Of a stretch of 64,000 nt of DNA, positions 22,901 to 35,823 are shown piece by piece. The stretch spans positions 2,329,983 through 2,393,982 of the forward strand of contig NW_019091375.1 in the NCBI RefSeq assembly GCF_001949145.1, written 5' to 3'. Positions within the stretch are counted from its first letter, which is position 1. Each line of letters opens with the position of its first letter. This stretch comes from Acanthaster planci. Lineage: Eukaryota > Echinodermata > Asteroidea > Valvatida > Acanthasteridae. The notes under the pieces are model-generated. The model saw only the letters and a list, made by a program, of their open reading frames with translations, had not been told where the DNA came from and did no database searches. Both the position numbers and the translations under genes were made by a program.

Positions 22901-25322
22901 TCCTACAGGTTATATATATTTGAGACTGGATCATTTGGTCCCAACTTTTTCCAGTGTGCATGTAACACAGTTTTATTTTAATGATGAAAAGCTTTTACTA
23001 AATTTTGAACATATTCTCATTAACAATGATTAACGTTTCAAATACATGACTTACATCTGTACACATGAAATTTCTGTTGATTTAGGCTTTTGACTTTCCG
23101 TTTTGGTTTACATGCAGGAATCCTTGTCTTCTTCATATGCAATTTGCACCTACCCCTGTGCATGAATATACTTTATCCAGAATGTTGCATGTGCACAAAG
23201 CGTATGCATGTACTTAAGGATCTGAACCTTGTAAGGGCTTCACATCTGAAACAACAGTACAAACCATGCAAGCCCACAGGCTGGTGCCAAAAAAGGGTAC
23301 CACCCAGCTGGCCAGCAAGGCCAACTTAGCTCAGAGATTGAAGTTCAAACTACATTTACCCGCAAGTTTTTTTTCTGTAAGGCTATTAATTTTGAGGCTG
23401 AGGTTTTATTTATATTAACATCAAGTAATGATATTGAACATCAAATTTAGCCTAATACATTTTTTGCAGCCTAAATATGTATGCATCCCTTGTTGTATGA
23501 TGCACCATAACGCTAATTAACTCTTGCAAAGTCACATAAGACTGACTTATCAATGGGTGGGTCCTAAGCTCAAATTCCCTCAAAATCAGTTCATAATCTT
23601 GGTAAAATGTTCCGTTTAAATGTGTTGTGCATTTAAAAAGGGATCCTAAAAGTGACATTTCAGATAATGTTAGCACCAGAGCATTACATCCTACATTTCT
23701 TAAAACTAGTTTTCTATTTTAAAAGTAGCATTTATTTAAAATATCTTTTAAAATATCATTTTTTTTAAACTGCCAGTAGGATTTTGTTTTCTAAAAAGCA
23801 TTTGTACTTTTCCCCTATTGAGTCATTTATGGCCCCTGTGAATACGTGTAATATGGAATTAATTAAGAAAATATCAAAAAGTGCCATTGTTATTAAATTC
23901 TTCCACTATTACTCGTCAATGAAACTTTGAAAAGTAATTGAAAAACAGTTTTCGTACTTAGAAAAATTGTGTTTTATCAGTATTTTATCACTATTTTCTA
24001 TAAAGCTATTTTTCCCTAGTTATTTTTTCCCTGTTTTTTAGAGGGGAGAAATCCAAATAGGAAAATGTTTTTAGTAATTTAATAAAGTAATTTTGCCGTT
24101 ATAGTAATCATTATCTAGGTGTACTTTTTTATAAAATTACTTTTCTAATGTTTGAAACCTGTTCGATATTTACGATATTTTAACTTCTTTGTTGAAAAAG
24201 GTGTATCAGTCGGATTCTTGTGTAAACATTTCAAAATTATGCTCATCTCCACGGGTGAACTGTGCAATTTATTGATGAGCACTAATAAAACTCGTTCTAC
24301 ATCACTGAAAAAAACCCATTAAGATTCCAAAAAGAGACCAAACAGAAAGCAGACCAAGTAGTTAATAGAAGGTTTCGCTGATGTATATTCGCGTTGCCAC
24401 TTTATTATTAACCGGTAATTAGCTTTACTGATGAATAAAACATGTTACCGTACGTTATGATACCGTAAAATAAAATACGTAATCTTGTCTAGATGGCTTA
24501 GCCCCTCTAGCGTTTAAGGTCATACAAAACGCTAAAAACTTTTTTGGAAATATACTTATTGGCATTTCATTTCTTTCCCGTTTGCTTGGTTTGTACAAAA
24601 TCAAGAATTGAAAAAATTGTAACGAGTGATACCTGGTTATAGTCTGTCCCAACTAGGGGCATTTCGATTTAGGTGGACGATAAAAATGGATTGTGTTCAA
24701 CATATTTGTAAAGAATTTAAGAGAAAACCCTTAGAGGCTCTGGCCGACCTTGAAATATCGAAAACCGATTGTATGGACCAGGTTTAGTGTAGTTGGGCCT
24801 TTGCCCACACCCCGAAACTTTGTCCACTTCCGACAATGGGGATATAAGAAGAAAACGGCCTTGACAAGGTGATGGGAACATATCACTCTTGCCAATTTTT
24901 GTTTTTAAGATGATGCTTCTAAGTGATTTTATAGATGAGTGTGTAACGTAGGGACGTGTGTCTTTGAAAGGTTTCATCGAAAGCTTTCAAGATGGAGTCT
25001 GGTGGACCAGCGCGTGCATTGCACTGACACTCCTTTGTCTATTAATGAAGACTCCAAAAATATATCACATAACTTGCCTACCACTCAGGACCGCGATGGA
25101 GCGGAGCACTGTTTTACAACCACACAGTGCCTTGGGCGGAATACGCCCCGGCCGCTCCAGCTTTGAGATGATCAGAAATATTCACTCATGCAGCAATTGG
25201 ACCGCCCTTAGACGTCAGACCGTTCAACTGTCCATGCGGGCGGGGTAAGCTGGTTTGACTTTCATTGATAAACAGGAACCCTCACAGGCCTAGCAGAAAA
25301 TTCAGTCACAGCATTGGCAAAA
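19950..25322. other. No gene recognised; AT-rich, possible promoter of the downstream gene at its right end
   Basis: The interval contains a short ATGATA simple repeat near 20220, homopolymer runs, and an AT-rich stretch at 23690-24100 whose AAAAGCATTT/TTTTAAAATAT words resemble the repetitive elements at 48-53 kb. The GC-richer stretch 24990-25260 immediately precedes the first exon of the discoidin gene and may hold its promoter and 5' UTR; no TATA box was assigned. Confidence 0.35.
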
Positions 25323-25368
25323 ATGGATGGAGCTGCAATTCTCACTGTGATTGTTTCCACAATGGCAG
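25323..25368 (+). CDS. Exon 1 of discoidin gene: start codon and signal peptide
   Basis: ATG at 25323 is followed by a hydrophobic run and ends at GGCAG|GTATAC in phase 1. Joining to 26543 keeps the hydrophobic stretch in frame and completes a normal-length signal peptide, which is the main argument for this exon. Confidence 0.6.
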
Positions 25369-28300
25369 GTATACCTCTTTTTCTTCCATTTTATAGTCTT
25401 ATTCTCGTTCCTCTTTGTTGTGAATCTTTTGAGATCGTCAGCCATTCCATCAATTTTCTTTTAATCCTTTTAAATAACGTCCGGAAGCGTCCCAGCATAG
25501 GAGGCATGTCTGTAGATTTTGTTGCATTGTGCTAAATTTGAAGCAAGATATAGTACAGACAGAGTCTCACCCCTCCTTTTGTGATGGTCATCGTTTGACA
25601 GAAAGCTAAAGAATTCTTTTCAGATATCCTGGGAGATGTGTTAGGTAACTATAGTCTAAAGAGTGTACATATATTTCCAGGTATGTAACGTGTGATGGAT
25701 GACTGCCAAAAGGACCTGGGAAGCCCAAACTTGACAAGTGCTCACATTTAAAAAAGAAAAAAAGTGTAAAGTGATAAATATATTTTGTTAAATGCAGTGG
25801 CGCAAAAAAACAAAGAAAAGAAAAGAATAATCATACTATAGAGGAGGGCGTTTCTAATCAGTTCTCTTTAGTAATTTAAATCCTCGAAACGTGCATTTCT
25901 GATGAATTTTCGGTCTCTCTAAAAATCAAATCGTATTAGACACAATGTGTCGTTTACTTGCGCTGAGCCGCTGTCAAATTCTTGGCTGTTTAATTTTCCA
26001 AGGGTTTCTGTTGCGCAAAACGGTGTTTCTGCGTACAACGTATACAGAAAAGAAGCATGGCAAAAACACTAAATCAACTTCTAGGCTTTTAACACCAGGT
26101 AAAATTTAGTAAGTTCATTTTATAACATTCACTGTGGGGTTGAACATGCAAAATATTGTTTTCAGTTCTGATTCTTTGAAACTTCCAGTTTCAATGAAGT
26201 ATTCTTTTCTCCAAATATATAACGATATCTACTTCCCGTCTTTTGAGTATAACACCATTGGATTTTGTTGTGTCAAGGAGCCAATCAAGTAGAGTCAACT
26301 TACTAAGGGATTTCCAGAATGGTGTTCCACAAGGACTAAAGCAACATGTAAAGCAAATCCGGTTCGGACAAGGATAACATTTATTTCACGTCATTTTCGG
26401 GTAATCTCAAGCAGATATATGTTCAAAAGACAGGAAATGAATACCTAGCAGTACCTGGTTTTGAAAAAGACACTTCAACGTAGTCATGCCATCAAAGAAG
26501 TCATCTTGATGATAAAGATCATTATTTGTCTTTGAATTCAAGTGCTGTTGAGTGGAGCGGAGAGCACAGCAAGGACATGTTACTTTGGTCCCCCACCCAA
26601 ACCTGATTCAAGTAATTTGGACAACTGGAAGAAGCAAGTCCTGCAAAACATACGTGGTGGTTGTCCAGAGAGGAGGCTGTGTATCCTTGCTGGTAAGCTA
26701 CCTAACAACCGGCAAAATAAGTGCAATTTTTGAATAACCTTAACCATTGGTTTATATAATAATCAATCTAAATAGGCAGTGGTTTGAAATCAGAAGTATT
26801 TTATCAAATTTCTTAATGTTTAAATTATGATTACATTTCTAATTCCGGCTTTTGGTTTTAAAATTATGTGCAGGCAATTTAGGTAATATAGTCCTCAACC
26901 GTTTCATCGGAAGATTACGTCTCATTGAGTCATTGACCCATTCAAACCAAAAACCTGCAACTGGCTATTATTGTAAATGGATTTATCATTTTGTTATACT
27001 TTTTTCGGCAAAAAAAATATGAAAATAAATATCTTAATTCTTTGGGGCGAGGAATTCGGGAATGGCCAGTAACGCAAAAAAAGTCTAAATATATCAGGAA
27101 TAATATCTTTAGATAAAAATTGTTAGAACTGGATATTGAAGCGGAAAAACTTAAAAATAATTTCCGGAGAGTGGCAGTAAACAAGCCTTGATCGTACGAA
27201 ATGTCAAGTCTTCAACTTTTTTGGTTTATATCTATTTGTGAGTCAGAGACAGAAAAAATTTTTCCAATAATATTTTTTTGGCAATTAGCATCTTATCATG
27301 GAAAAAAGCCTTTTATTTGAACTTGTAGTTTACACTTCAAAAAAGGAGCAATGACACTCGGTAATTAAGGCAGTACCACTGTTATCCAGTAAGGAATAAT
27401 TGTCATCTCTTAAACAAATACTAAAATAAATAACGAAACATAAATAAATCAGACTTGTGATACTTGATCGTGTATCTTAGCACGAAAATAATAACTTTAT
27501 TTGATCTTTTCCAGGAAAATTCCATAACTTAAAATAATGCCTTGTTTTAAAATCGAGCCTCTTGATTACAGACGCCGCTATTCGGACGCGCAGCTCAGTA
27601 ACGAACGACACAAACACACATAAAATGGGAAACTTATCACAATATAGAAACGATCGATATCATGCCCATTCAAGATCCTGCAATTATTGGATAGCACGCG
27701 CTCTGCAACAACTGATTCTTTGCTATTTAAGTGTCTGCAATGTACAATCAAAGGCATTGACGAATCTGAGCGGGGTAATGGGAGTCATGTGCCCTTCCTA
27801 GGAAAATTTGTGGAAAAACTACTTCATTCCTTAATTTTCCAGCTATATATTAGCGCCTTCCTCTCAGAAGACCTGGGCGGTCCCATAGAGAAATTCCAAT
27901 AATTTGGTGCCCGAGCAATAGGATAACGCCTGGAAAATCTTGTTTTGGATCTGCCTTTGCCTTGATGAAAAGCACTTTACAGACCACAGAAGAAATAATT
28001 GAATGGCATTGTTGTGTCTACAGGAAAACATTTATTCAGATGCATCTCGATCCCCCACACACACATATATAAGAGTACATACGCAACCCCTTTCTCGTTG
28101 ATATTATCGTACTTGTTAGGAATCTTCTGAACGTTTCTCAACTGAAAACTGTGTGGTTGTCTTCCCCCAGAGGAAAGACCTACCGAGCCTGGACTCACGA
28201 CGGTGGATTGTTCAACCCCAAGGCCTTTAGGGATGGAGGACAAGACCATTCCAGATAGAAGTATCAGCGCGTCGAGTACTTGGGGTTCGTCCTACCCTGC

Positions 28301-31300
28301 TCGGAAGGCTCGACTCAACGGTGCGGGCATGTGGGCAGCCGACAGGTATAAATATAGGTATAGGGAAAGAGAGAAACAAAACGGACATTGTAAGCGGATG
28401 AAACCTTTCCATGGGGGGAGCAAATGGCAAAAAGCCCTAGCCGCAGCCACAAAGCACACGGTTTACACATGGCCCCATCGAAAAGCGGAGACATAGATTT
28501 TGGTCTACAACAGGCAGGTGACTGGAAGATGATGAGTTTTTTTTTTCCTTTTTGAAAATAGACATTCAGAAGAGCCTGGGTGGGAAACTGTACGTTAAGT
28601 CCCGAAGCACTTTTTAGTTGCATATACATGCACGTACTATGACCACATAATGTGGCCATAATAGCTAGTATTAGTAGCTTCGTCCTGACCATTCGACATG
28701 TCCCCTTACTTCGTTTATAATAGTTGACCTTTCAATAACCCATTGATACAAAAACCGAAAAGAGGTGATTTTCCTTAGTCGAAAGCTGGGACAGGGGGGT
28801 ACATTTTGACAGGATCGTTCAAACGGTGGTCTGTGATTAAAAAGAAGCCCTAGGATTTGTCGATGACGGCAATGTCATATGAAAAATGGGAAATTTATAG
28901 GCCCTAGGCCTACAGGGTCATGTCCCACCGGTTAAGCCGTTTGAAATCTGGAACGAAAGTTTACAGCCAAAGCGTATAAACCAATCGCATTTAGAGGAAT
29001 ACTGCGGTTTCTAGAAATAATAAACATTGAACAAGCATTCAAACAATTACAAGAATGAGCTACAAGTGTAGAAGGGTAACCTCTGGAGAACCATAACAGA
29101 TAATGCTCTGAACAGTGGAGAGGAAGTAATAATTGTTTCCAAATGACTCTCCACAGTAATACTCGTGAGTATCCTCTAAAATAAAGCAAGGCAGCTATAT
29201 TTTTTCAAAATAAACAAATGATTAATATATGAAGAGAGAAGTACTTCACGAATTCTTCACCATTCAACTAAAGAACTCACAAAATTTATTACTTTGTCTC
29301 TCAAAATATCACCACTAGTGGTACTGATGAGTATCCCCTAAAGTAAAGCACACATTCAAATATAAAGTTGATAAATATATGTAGAGAGAAAAACTACACA
29401 AATTCTTCACAGCTCCACTGATTAACATACACAATTTATTAATTTGCCTCTCAAAATATAACCAACAGTGATACTCATAAGTATCCTCTAAAGTAAAGCA
29501 AGGCAACCATATATTCAAAAATAAAATTGATAAATATATGGAGAGAGAAGTACTACACGAATTCTTCACCACTCAACTGAAAAACTCACACAATTTTTTA
29601 CTTTGACTCTTAGAATATCACCGGACTTTCATGTCCTTAAAACTTCCTAAAGGTTTCCCAAGGCCTAATACGGATATACAAACAGTATTATAAAATTCCT
29701 TGGCACAAAAAGATAATTTGACTATTTTAATTGTCAAATCTGATATTAAGTGACCGACAGACGTTTCCATACCAATAAGTTCCTCATACCCCCCAGAGAT
29801 CTGAGCTCCCGAAAGCCTGTCAACCCTTTATCGTTCGCCGGGACTTAAAAGCGCCTCGAATATTCCCTTGTTATCTGCTTCCTCTTTTCACCTTACTATT
29901 TCAATAGAAATGTTCCAATCAAATTGCTCATATGTAGCATTGCACTCGCTCCTTAGCTTTCGTCATTTTGTGCCATTGACATTGAGCACCATAAACACAC
30001 ACCCTGCAGTAGTATTCAGTTCATACCAAAGAGTTAGATTGATTGTACTTCTTGAATCATTATTTCATATTATCTACTCGCAATTCCGAGTGAGTATCTG
30101 TATTTGGAACTTACAATGCAGTTTTATTTCAGAAATATTCAAGATAATCGCCTGAACTGTTCAGGAATGTAGGCCTACGTAACATGTTATGAATAAAGGT
30201 AAACGCACCCAAGATTCACTTACAAAAATAACTGACGTCATATTTACTACAAATATCCATAGTCACCTGATAATCTGCTTGAAAGATATGGGGACAAAAT
30301 CAACTACAAACCGATTTTCCCGTCGGTTCTTTGTCTGAAGAGTATAACTGAAGAATTTGTAATCACATCTCAATTTTACAATCTCAATAAGAATCGACTT
30401 ACACATTTCACCACTAGAGATAGTTGCAGTACGTATAGTTGCAGTTGCAATTTTTGGACAACCTCTTTTTTACAGATGAGTTTATTGGAGGAGTGTCGTT
30501 ATCCCATTATTTCTTTTCCCCTTTCATTCAATACAGTGGCGATGCAAACGCCTGGATTGAGGTGGACCTCGGGGAGAGTACAGAGGTGAATGGCGTGGTC
30601 ACACAAGGAAAAGACGCTTGGTATGTGACGAATTATAAAGTGGCATATCAGGAGCAACCGTCGTCCGAACGTGTACACGTAGCAGGGGAAAGTGGAAATG
30701 CCAAGGTATAAACTGTAAACGCCCACAGTGTATATACTGTAAAACAGGTGAACACATAAAGCGTTTAGGCCTGCCCTCAGACTCGAATAAATATCTACTG
30801 TATCGCAGAAAAAGAACGGTTTAGGTTATGTCAGAGCCGCGTGTTACTTTTATCCCTTTTAGCCATGATGACACAGGTATATGCTCTCAGCCTCATGTTG
30901 CTTATAATCACTTCCACTCATTTTGCCAAAGCCGTATGTTGTTTAAATTCACCTGTTAACATTTTGTCGGACACCAGGGGTTGGGCAGACCGGCCACCTT
31001 AAATTCCAAACTAGGTTCAGATCCATTCACAAAACGAAAATGATCTAAAGCTACAAATTGTACAAATGCTATATATACCTAATTATATTGTGGTAAACAA
31101 AAACAGTTGTATTTCCACTTTATTGAACAATTTGGTCAGAAAAAAATAATACAAAGTAAGAAGAGCCCAGTGGAAGTTGCGAAAAGTACTGCAACTATAC
31201 GAGCTTCACTCCCCGAAATTACATTTAAGAATTGCAGCTGTATATGCATATTCAACACTGAACATAATACCCTTATAACAATAAGAGCATGGATAACGCT

Positions 31301-32530
31301 CCCTCTGCTATACAAGTGCAGTAATGAAGGAATGCAATGACGCAGATTATCAAAAAAGTCTTTTCCCAAGATTTGACATGTGTATCCTGTCATAGTTGAA
31401 AGGGGATCCCAGACCACACAGACTGTGCATGATGAATGCAGGGGCCTGACATGCATTGCGCTCACTAAGTCGTGTGGTAGACTGATAGTGCATGGGCATA
31501 AATATAACAAACGTGGCTTCCTCCCACGGCAAAGTGTATCTTAAGTGTTATTTACCAACAAATAAAGCCGGTTGGCAAAGTACTCAGACTGTGGCTGAGT
31601 ACCATACCGAAAATCGGCTTTATGTATGGTAAACAACACTAAAGACATATTATGTTACGGGAGGACACCAGGTTTTGTTGAAGTTCATGAGACCTTTGCA
31701 GGTGCAATCGGTTTATTGCATGACATTTCCCTTCTATTAGTGATTGGGAACGGACACCTGTATACTGAAAGCAATGAAGCATCGGGATGTAACAGTAACG
31801 TAAAAGAACTGCAATTTTTTTTAATGCAGGATCTCTCGCAATCACAGAAAACCAGATCATTTGTGCTGCTGCGAGTTAGCAATGCTGACGTAGCTGTTGA
31901 AGTACGTTGAATTCTACCACCTGTCGTTCAGAAGTATCCTGGCTTGGAAAATACTTTCCCATTTCCAATATTAAAACAAAACTCATCTGGAGTTTTAAAA
32001 ACAGAGGTTTTGTCTTATCTGCTTGGCTATACAAATGTTAATTTCAGCAGGAAGAAATACTTTGATTTTTTAACTATTTTAATAAATGAACTTCCATTTC
32101 ATATGTAGTTTGTACTCACCAGTTTTGTGGTTTTAGGAGAGGTCCAACTTCCTGATGTCTGACCGATAAGAACCTGGACACGTGTGTTGCACGCAGTATA
32201 TGGTTTTACTGCGCTGTTATTCCACAGGGTGCGTAATTGCGTAAATACGGCGTGCACTGCTCTCCCTTCCGCCTGATCTTACGCAAGGACGGCAAAACTT
32301 ATCTGTTTAACTTATAAAAAGTCGCGCAAATCTACTTAATAAAGCAAATAATTAATGTAAACCGTAAATATTTTGTTTCGTTCCAGATATTCATCGGTAA
32401 CAGTAACGGCAACACCCCAGTCACTAATATGTTTAATGAGAGAGTAGATGCCGTAACAGTGCGCATTGAGCCTACTGGATGGCAACGTGGAGTTGCTTTA
32501 CGATTGGAGTTGCTTGGATGTCGCCGTTAA
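25323..32530 (+). CDS. Secreted discoidin (F5/8 type C) domain protein, five exons
   Basis: Proposed exons: 25323-25368, 26543-26692, 28171-28345, 30537-30705 and 32387-32530. All introns are GT..AG and the joined frame is 684 nt, giving 227 residues plus TAA. Exons 1-2 encode a hydrophobic signal peptide (MDGAAILTVIVSTMA followed by VLLSGAES) and a short module with three cysteines (CYFGPPP ... GGCPERRLC). Exons 3-5 encode one complete F5/8 C domain from about Cys79 to Cys225. It opens with CSTPRPLGMEDKTIPD, continues with AWIEVDLGESTEVNGVVTQG and IFIGNSNGNTPVTNMF, and closes with the family signature RIEPTGWQRGVALRLELLGC. The terminal cysteines match the usual domain disulfide. Such domains bind phospholipids, collagen or glycans at the cell surface, so an extracellular adhesive or lectin-like role is inferred. 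The domain exons are very secure; exons 1-2 are inferred from frame, phase and signal-peptide logic. Confidence 0.85.
26543..26692 (+). CDS. Exon 2 of discoidin gene: end of signal peptide and short cysteine module
   Basis: The acceptor is TTTGAATTCAAG and the donor GCTG|GTAAGC. The exon is 150 nt, phase 1 on both sides. An alternative acceptor 29 nt downstream (AGCACAG) is also phase 1 but has a poor pyrimidine tract. The mature part has three cysteines and matches no family I recognise. Confidence 0.6.
28171..28345 (+). CDS. Exon 3 of discoidin gene: N-terminal third of F5/8 C domain
   Basis: A strong acceptor (CTTCCCCCAG) and donor (GACAG|GTATAA) bound this exon, phase 1 to phase 2. It carries CSTPRPLGMEDKTIPD and ISASSTW ... 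ARLNG, the usual opening of the domain. Confidence 0.9.
29130..29625. repeat. Tandem repeat of about 155 bp, 3.3 copies, in intron 3 of the discoidin gene
   Basis: The block AGTATCCTCTAAAGTAAAGC recurs at about 29168, 29330 and 29485. GAGAGAAGTACTACACGAAT (variants) recurs at about 29233, 29383 and 29543. Copies are well preserved, implying a more recent origin than the 7-14 kb arrays. Minus-strand open frames here are repeats of the same sequence, not a gene. Confidence 0.8.
30537..30705 (+). CDS. Exon 4 of discoidin gene: central F5/8 C domain
   Basis: The acceptor TTCATTCAATACAG follows a good pyrimidine tract and the donor is CCAAG|GTATAA. The exon encodes AWIEVDLGESTEVNGVVTQG, the most conserved block of the family. 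Joining to exon 3 gives WAADSGDANAW without a break. Confidence 0.92.
31541..31642. repeat. Long hairpin in intron 4 of the discoidin gene
   Basis: Arms 31541-31587 and 31595-31642 are largely complementary around a seven-base loop. TACTCAG pairs perfectly with CTGAGTA at the loop; GCCGGTT pairs with AATCGGC; and AGTGTTATTTACC at the base pairs with GGTAAACAACACT with one mismatch. One internal loop lies near 31575/31605. It could be a small foldback MITE or a precursor-microRNA-like hairpin; sequence alone does not decide. Confidence 0.7.
32387..32530 (+). CDS. Exon 5 of discoidin gene: C-terminal F5/8 C domain and stop
   Basis: The acceptor is TTTCGTTCCAG. The exon encodes IFIGNSNGNTPV and RIEPTGWQRGVALRLELLGC, then two arginines and TAA, so the domain is at the very C-terminus. 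No clear AATAAA was seen close downstream. Confidence 0.93.
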   Translation: MFIGNSNGNTPVTNMFNERVDAVTVRIEPTGWQRGVALRLELLGCRR

Positions 32531-35500
32531 TAACTCGAACATACCGTGTTTAATGCCTTTCTTGGTAAAAGTTTAATATAAATGCAGACAAAATTGCTTC
32601 AACAAACAAATATTGACGAATCTGTGCCTTTTGAGAGACTCTAGATTGTGCGTGTTGCTACTAACGCGAGAAAATACATATGCAGTGTATAAATATATCT
32701 TTCATCTTGCTTTAAACGAATTATATCATATACATGTATTTGACTGCTTAATTGAACGGACTTATGCAGACTGCGCTAAAGAAATATTAGCATATTGGAA
32801 GTTTTCAGGACATTAGTTTTATAGGCTAAATGGTTGTTTTGTGGCTTTACGCTTTCTTAATCATGTTTTAGTATCACATTCACTAATAGATTATTTGATG
32901 TAAAGAGTTAAGGTAAAACACTATCTTGTATAAACATTAACAACTCAGACCACCCCTTTAAGAGATACGTTACCTTTTTAGGTTCAAAATTCTAACGCGA
33001 CCGTTGGCTTAGCCTATGATTCTCATCATTGCAAATGTGGGCCCTAGGTTTTTTTCTAACCAAAATCAGATTAGACTTTATAGCAAACATTTTTTTCAAA
33101 CGTATTCTTTCACAGTGACATTTAATTTAACATATCAATGATACTGCTGTTCTCCAGCTGCCTTTAAATTTGCACTCGTTTCAGAACACAGGCGATTCAA
33201 AAAAGTGCCTCCCCAAGAGTCTGCATTGCGTTGGCAAATCACAGCGCGTAAAATCTGAAAACCCTTTCCAAAAGCGCACTGGGTCGAACGATTTGGCGCA
33301 TCATGATTGACCAATGCGTTTCAAACTCTTCGAAGACCGCTATTGTGAAACGCCCGTATTTAGTTCAAACTTTAAGTGCTTTCAGAAGGCAGTAGAGTCA
33401 TCAAATCAATTCAGGACTAGTCATCAACTGGTACATTGAAAATACCCAGGTATTATTAAATCAATCCCTGCGATTCTCCAATCAACGCTTACAAACTCCG
33501 AGCTTCGCTAAAATTGCAAGTCAAATTATAAGTCATTTAGGTCCTCAATTCGAAGCAGAGAAAACGGAGTAAAAGCTAGGAGACATCAATGGAAGAGGTT
33601 TTGTCAATGGCTGAGCAACCACCGTTAGAATATTACATAAATATATTTGTCGCTGATATCGTGGAGTCTTTTTCCTTCTTGTTGTTGTTTTTTGTGGGCC
33701 AATCGACTCCACATTGTTAAATCATTTTTGAAGCAAAATGCTGTTTCCTTCTCAGTACAATTGTAATATAACCATTATCAATGCAAATTGTTTTTTGAAA
33801 AAGCAATCCTTGTTGACTACTTTTCAACAACAGTCGAGGACAAAAAATGCACTCATTAATATTTTAAATTACTGCCTGACTTTACGCGGTAACAAACGAA
33901 GTGTCAGCGCTGATTAGAAAGGAGCCATGCTTCAAGTTTCCCTGTCCATTGTTCTGGATGCCATGGGCCAATAGATTCTGAATACTGTGTCTGCTCTAAA
34001 AACCCGATAAAAATTAAATAAATAACAGACCAAATAAGAAAAAATTCCAATATTGAAGTCCCTGAAAGCAGCTCCATATCTACTTCCCAAAGACATGGGT
34101 ATTATTCGCAGGTGCAGCCATTCAGAGACGGCCTTTGTAAAGTTGGTCTCCAATCATCCATACGCAAGCAACACGAAAACAACTACACGGAGTGTGCTTT
34201 TCATAAATAAGACTGCCTGATTTCGTCGATGCCCACGCTAACCGTGGGATCCTTTTATTTCTTAGTCGGTTTTTGTTCGTTTGTTTCTTTGTGTATCTTC
34301 AAAGCTCAGCTGTGCAGCTCGACTTTTTGGTCCAAAACAGAGGTGCCAGTGCTCTTGCAACTTTCCTTCAAAAGAAATACTGGGGTATTTTTAAAGGTAA
34401 ACGAGCGCCTTTATAAAAGAGAGAGAACAAAAATTTAAATCGATGTCACGCATGTACATCGTTTCTATATATGGAATCACCAAAATTGTCAAACAGAGTA
34501 CAGAAAAAAAAGCAGAGCCCAGCCCCTCCACGTAAACAAAATGAAAGTAATTGCTTCCGTGGAAATTGCAAGTGACCAGTTTCATATTACAACTGGAGTG
34601 CTGGCAAAAATTAAACGCGTCCGAGGCCATTTGGAAAAAGCAGTGCGTGTCTTGAGTGACCTAGCTTGTTTAAAAAAAAGGACCCTTTTTCCCATTTCCA
34701 CTCTTTGTCGAATGTTGCATGGGAATAAGGCTGAACAACCTGCATAATGATACCGTGACAATTTGAGTAACCCGGATGCCCTTGACAATTGCCAAAGTAA
34801 AAGTTGTCCTTAAAGAACCACGTTGTCTCTTCTGTAATTTACAGCGATTTCAACATTTTCGTATATTGCTCGCTCCCTTAAATCCCCACAGTCGATTTTA
34901 AGGTATATGTGTATTTGGGGTATTTTGTTGACTGCCTCTTTTCCCGAGAAAAGCCCCTTGACTAATTTATAAGTTGTTGCTTTTTTCGAGCTTAACGCTT
35001 ATTTTAGTGCTCCCACCAAATGTTACGAAACAGAAGGCTATCAAATAGAAAGCGACACCACGAGAGCGTACGAGCGACAGGTCATGCGGTGAGCTTCTGG
35101 AATCCTTGCACAACCCAAATATGGAGATTTAACATGGCACTGCTCCTACTAACAATATATATTTTGGGGGAAATGACTCATGTTACCGAAACCACCTGAG
35201 GAAATACCAATATCAGGATTGGTGATCTTAAGTTAAGAGCACTAATTCTGACATGAGTATTTTAGAAATGTGACCGAAGACAGGCATAACACTACCTTTA
35301 CCAACAACCTCCGACTTCAGGCGTTAATGTTTTAAATGTAAAACCCTGTAATGTTTCGACCTAAGCCATTATAAACACGGCATTGCCTGCTTTAACAAAA
35401 AGGGGAATATCGACACAGGTATCCCCTAACTAAACCAATTGAGTGATGATTCTTTGGAGATACGAGTTCTTCTATCTGCAACCTGAACGGTTTCTTACCT

Positions 35501-35649
35501 GCTGACCTGCAGATATCATTTCTCCCTACGTTTGCCATTATTTTCATTGAAGAAACATTCAATGAAGATACAATAATAGCTATAGAAAGGACTCTGTTGT
35601 CAGTGATTTTGCAGAAAACAATCTTTTTCTCCTGTTCCACATCAAAGAT
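32531..35649. other. Downstream flank of discoidin gene; no further gene recognised
   Basis: Open frames are short and without motifs. The GC-richer stretch 33180-33360 was inspected and gave no domain signature. Confidence 0.35.
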
Positions 35650-35657
35650 CCTAGAAT

Positions 35658-35823
35658 CAGTGGCGAAGCTAGGATTGTACTGCTGGGGGCACAAAGGGGC
35701 ACCAGGTGTGGGTTTTTGGTTCAGGTTAGCTTTGTTCAATATCCATTCCTCCGTTTGTTTGTTTTTTTAATTTTTTTTTTGGGGGGGGGGACCTAAGGAA
35801 CACGCCCCGTGGTTACGCCACTG
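35658..35823. mobile_element. hAT-like MITE, 166 bp, with 8-bp target site duplication
   Basis: The left end CAGTGGCGAAGCTAGG and the right end CCGTGGTTACGCCACTG are imperfect terminal inverted repeats, exact over the outer eight bases. The element is flanked by CCTAGAAT (35650-35657) and CCTAGAAC (35824-35831), seven of eight identical. An 8-bp duplication and CAGTGGCG ends are typical of the hAT superfamily. The interior holds T and G homopolymers and no transposase. Confidence 0.75.

Noticed and set aside
28227-28692. Minus-strand open frames opposite discoidin exon 3
   Set aside because: They overlap a secure plus-strand domain exon and have no motif.
29315-29572. Minus-strand open frame with repeated ISLYLS-like segments
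   Set aside because: It is a translation of the 155-bp tandem repeat.
30439-30536. Extended 5' end of discoidin exon 4 from an acceptor at 30475
   Set aside because: The acceptor at 30536 has a better pyrimidine tract and joins to exon 3 in the right phase to give an unbroken domain; the extra residues do not fit the family.
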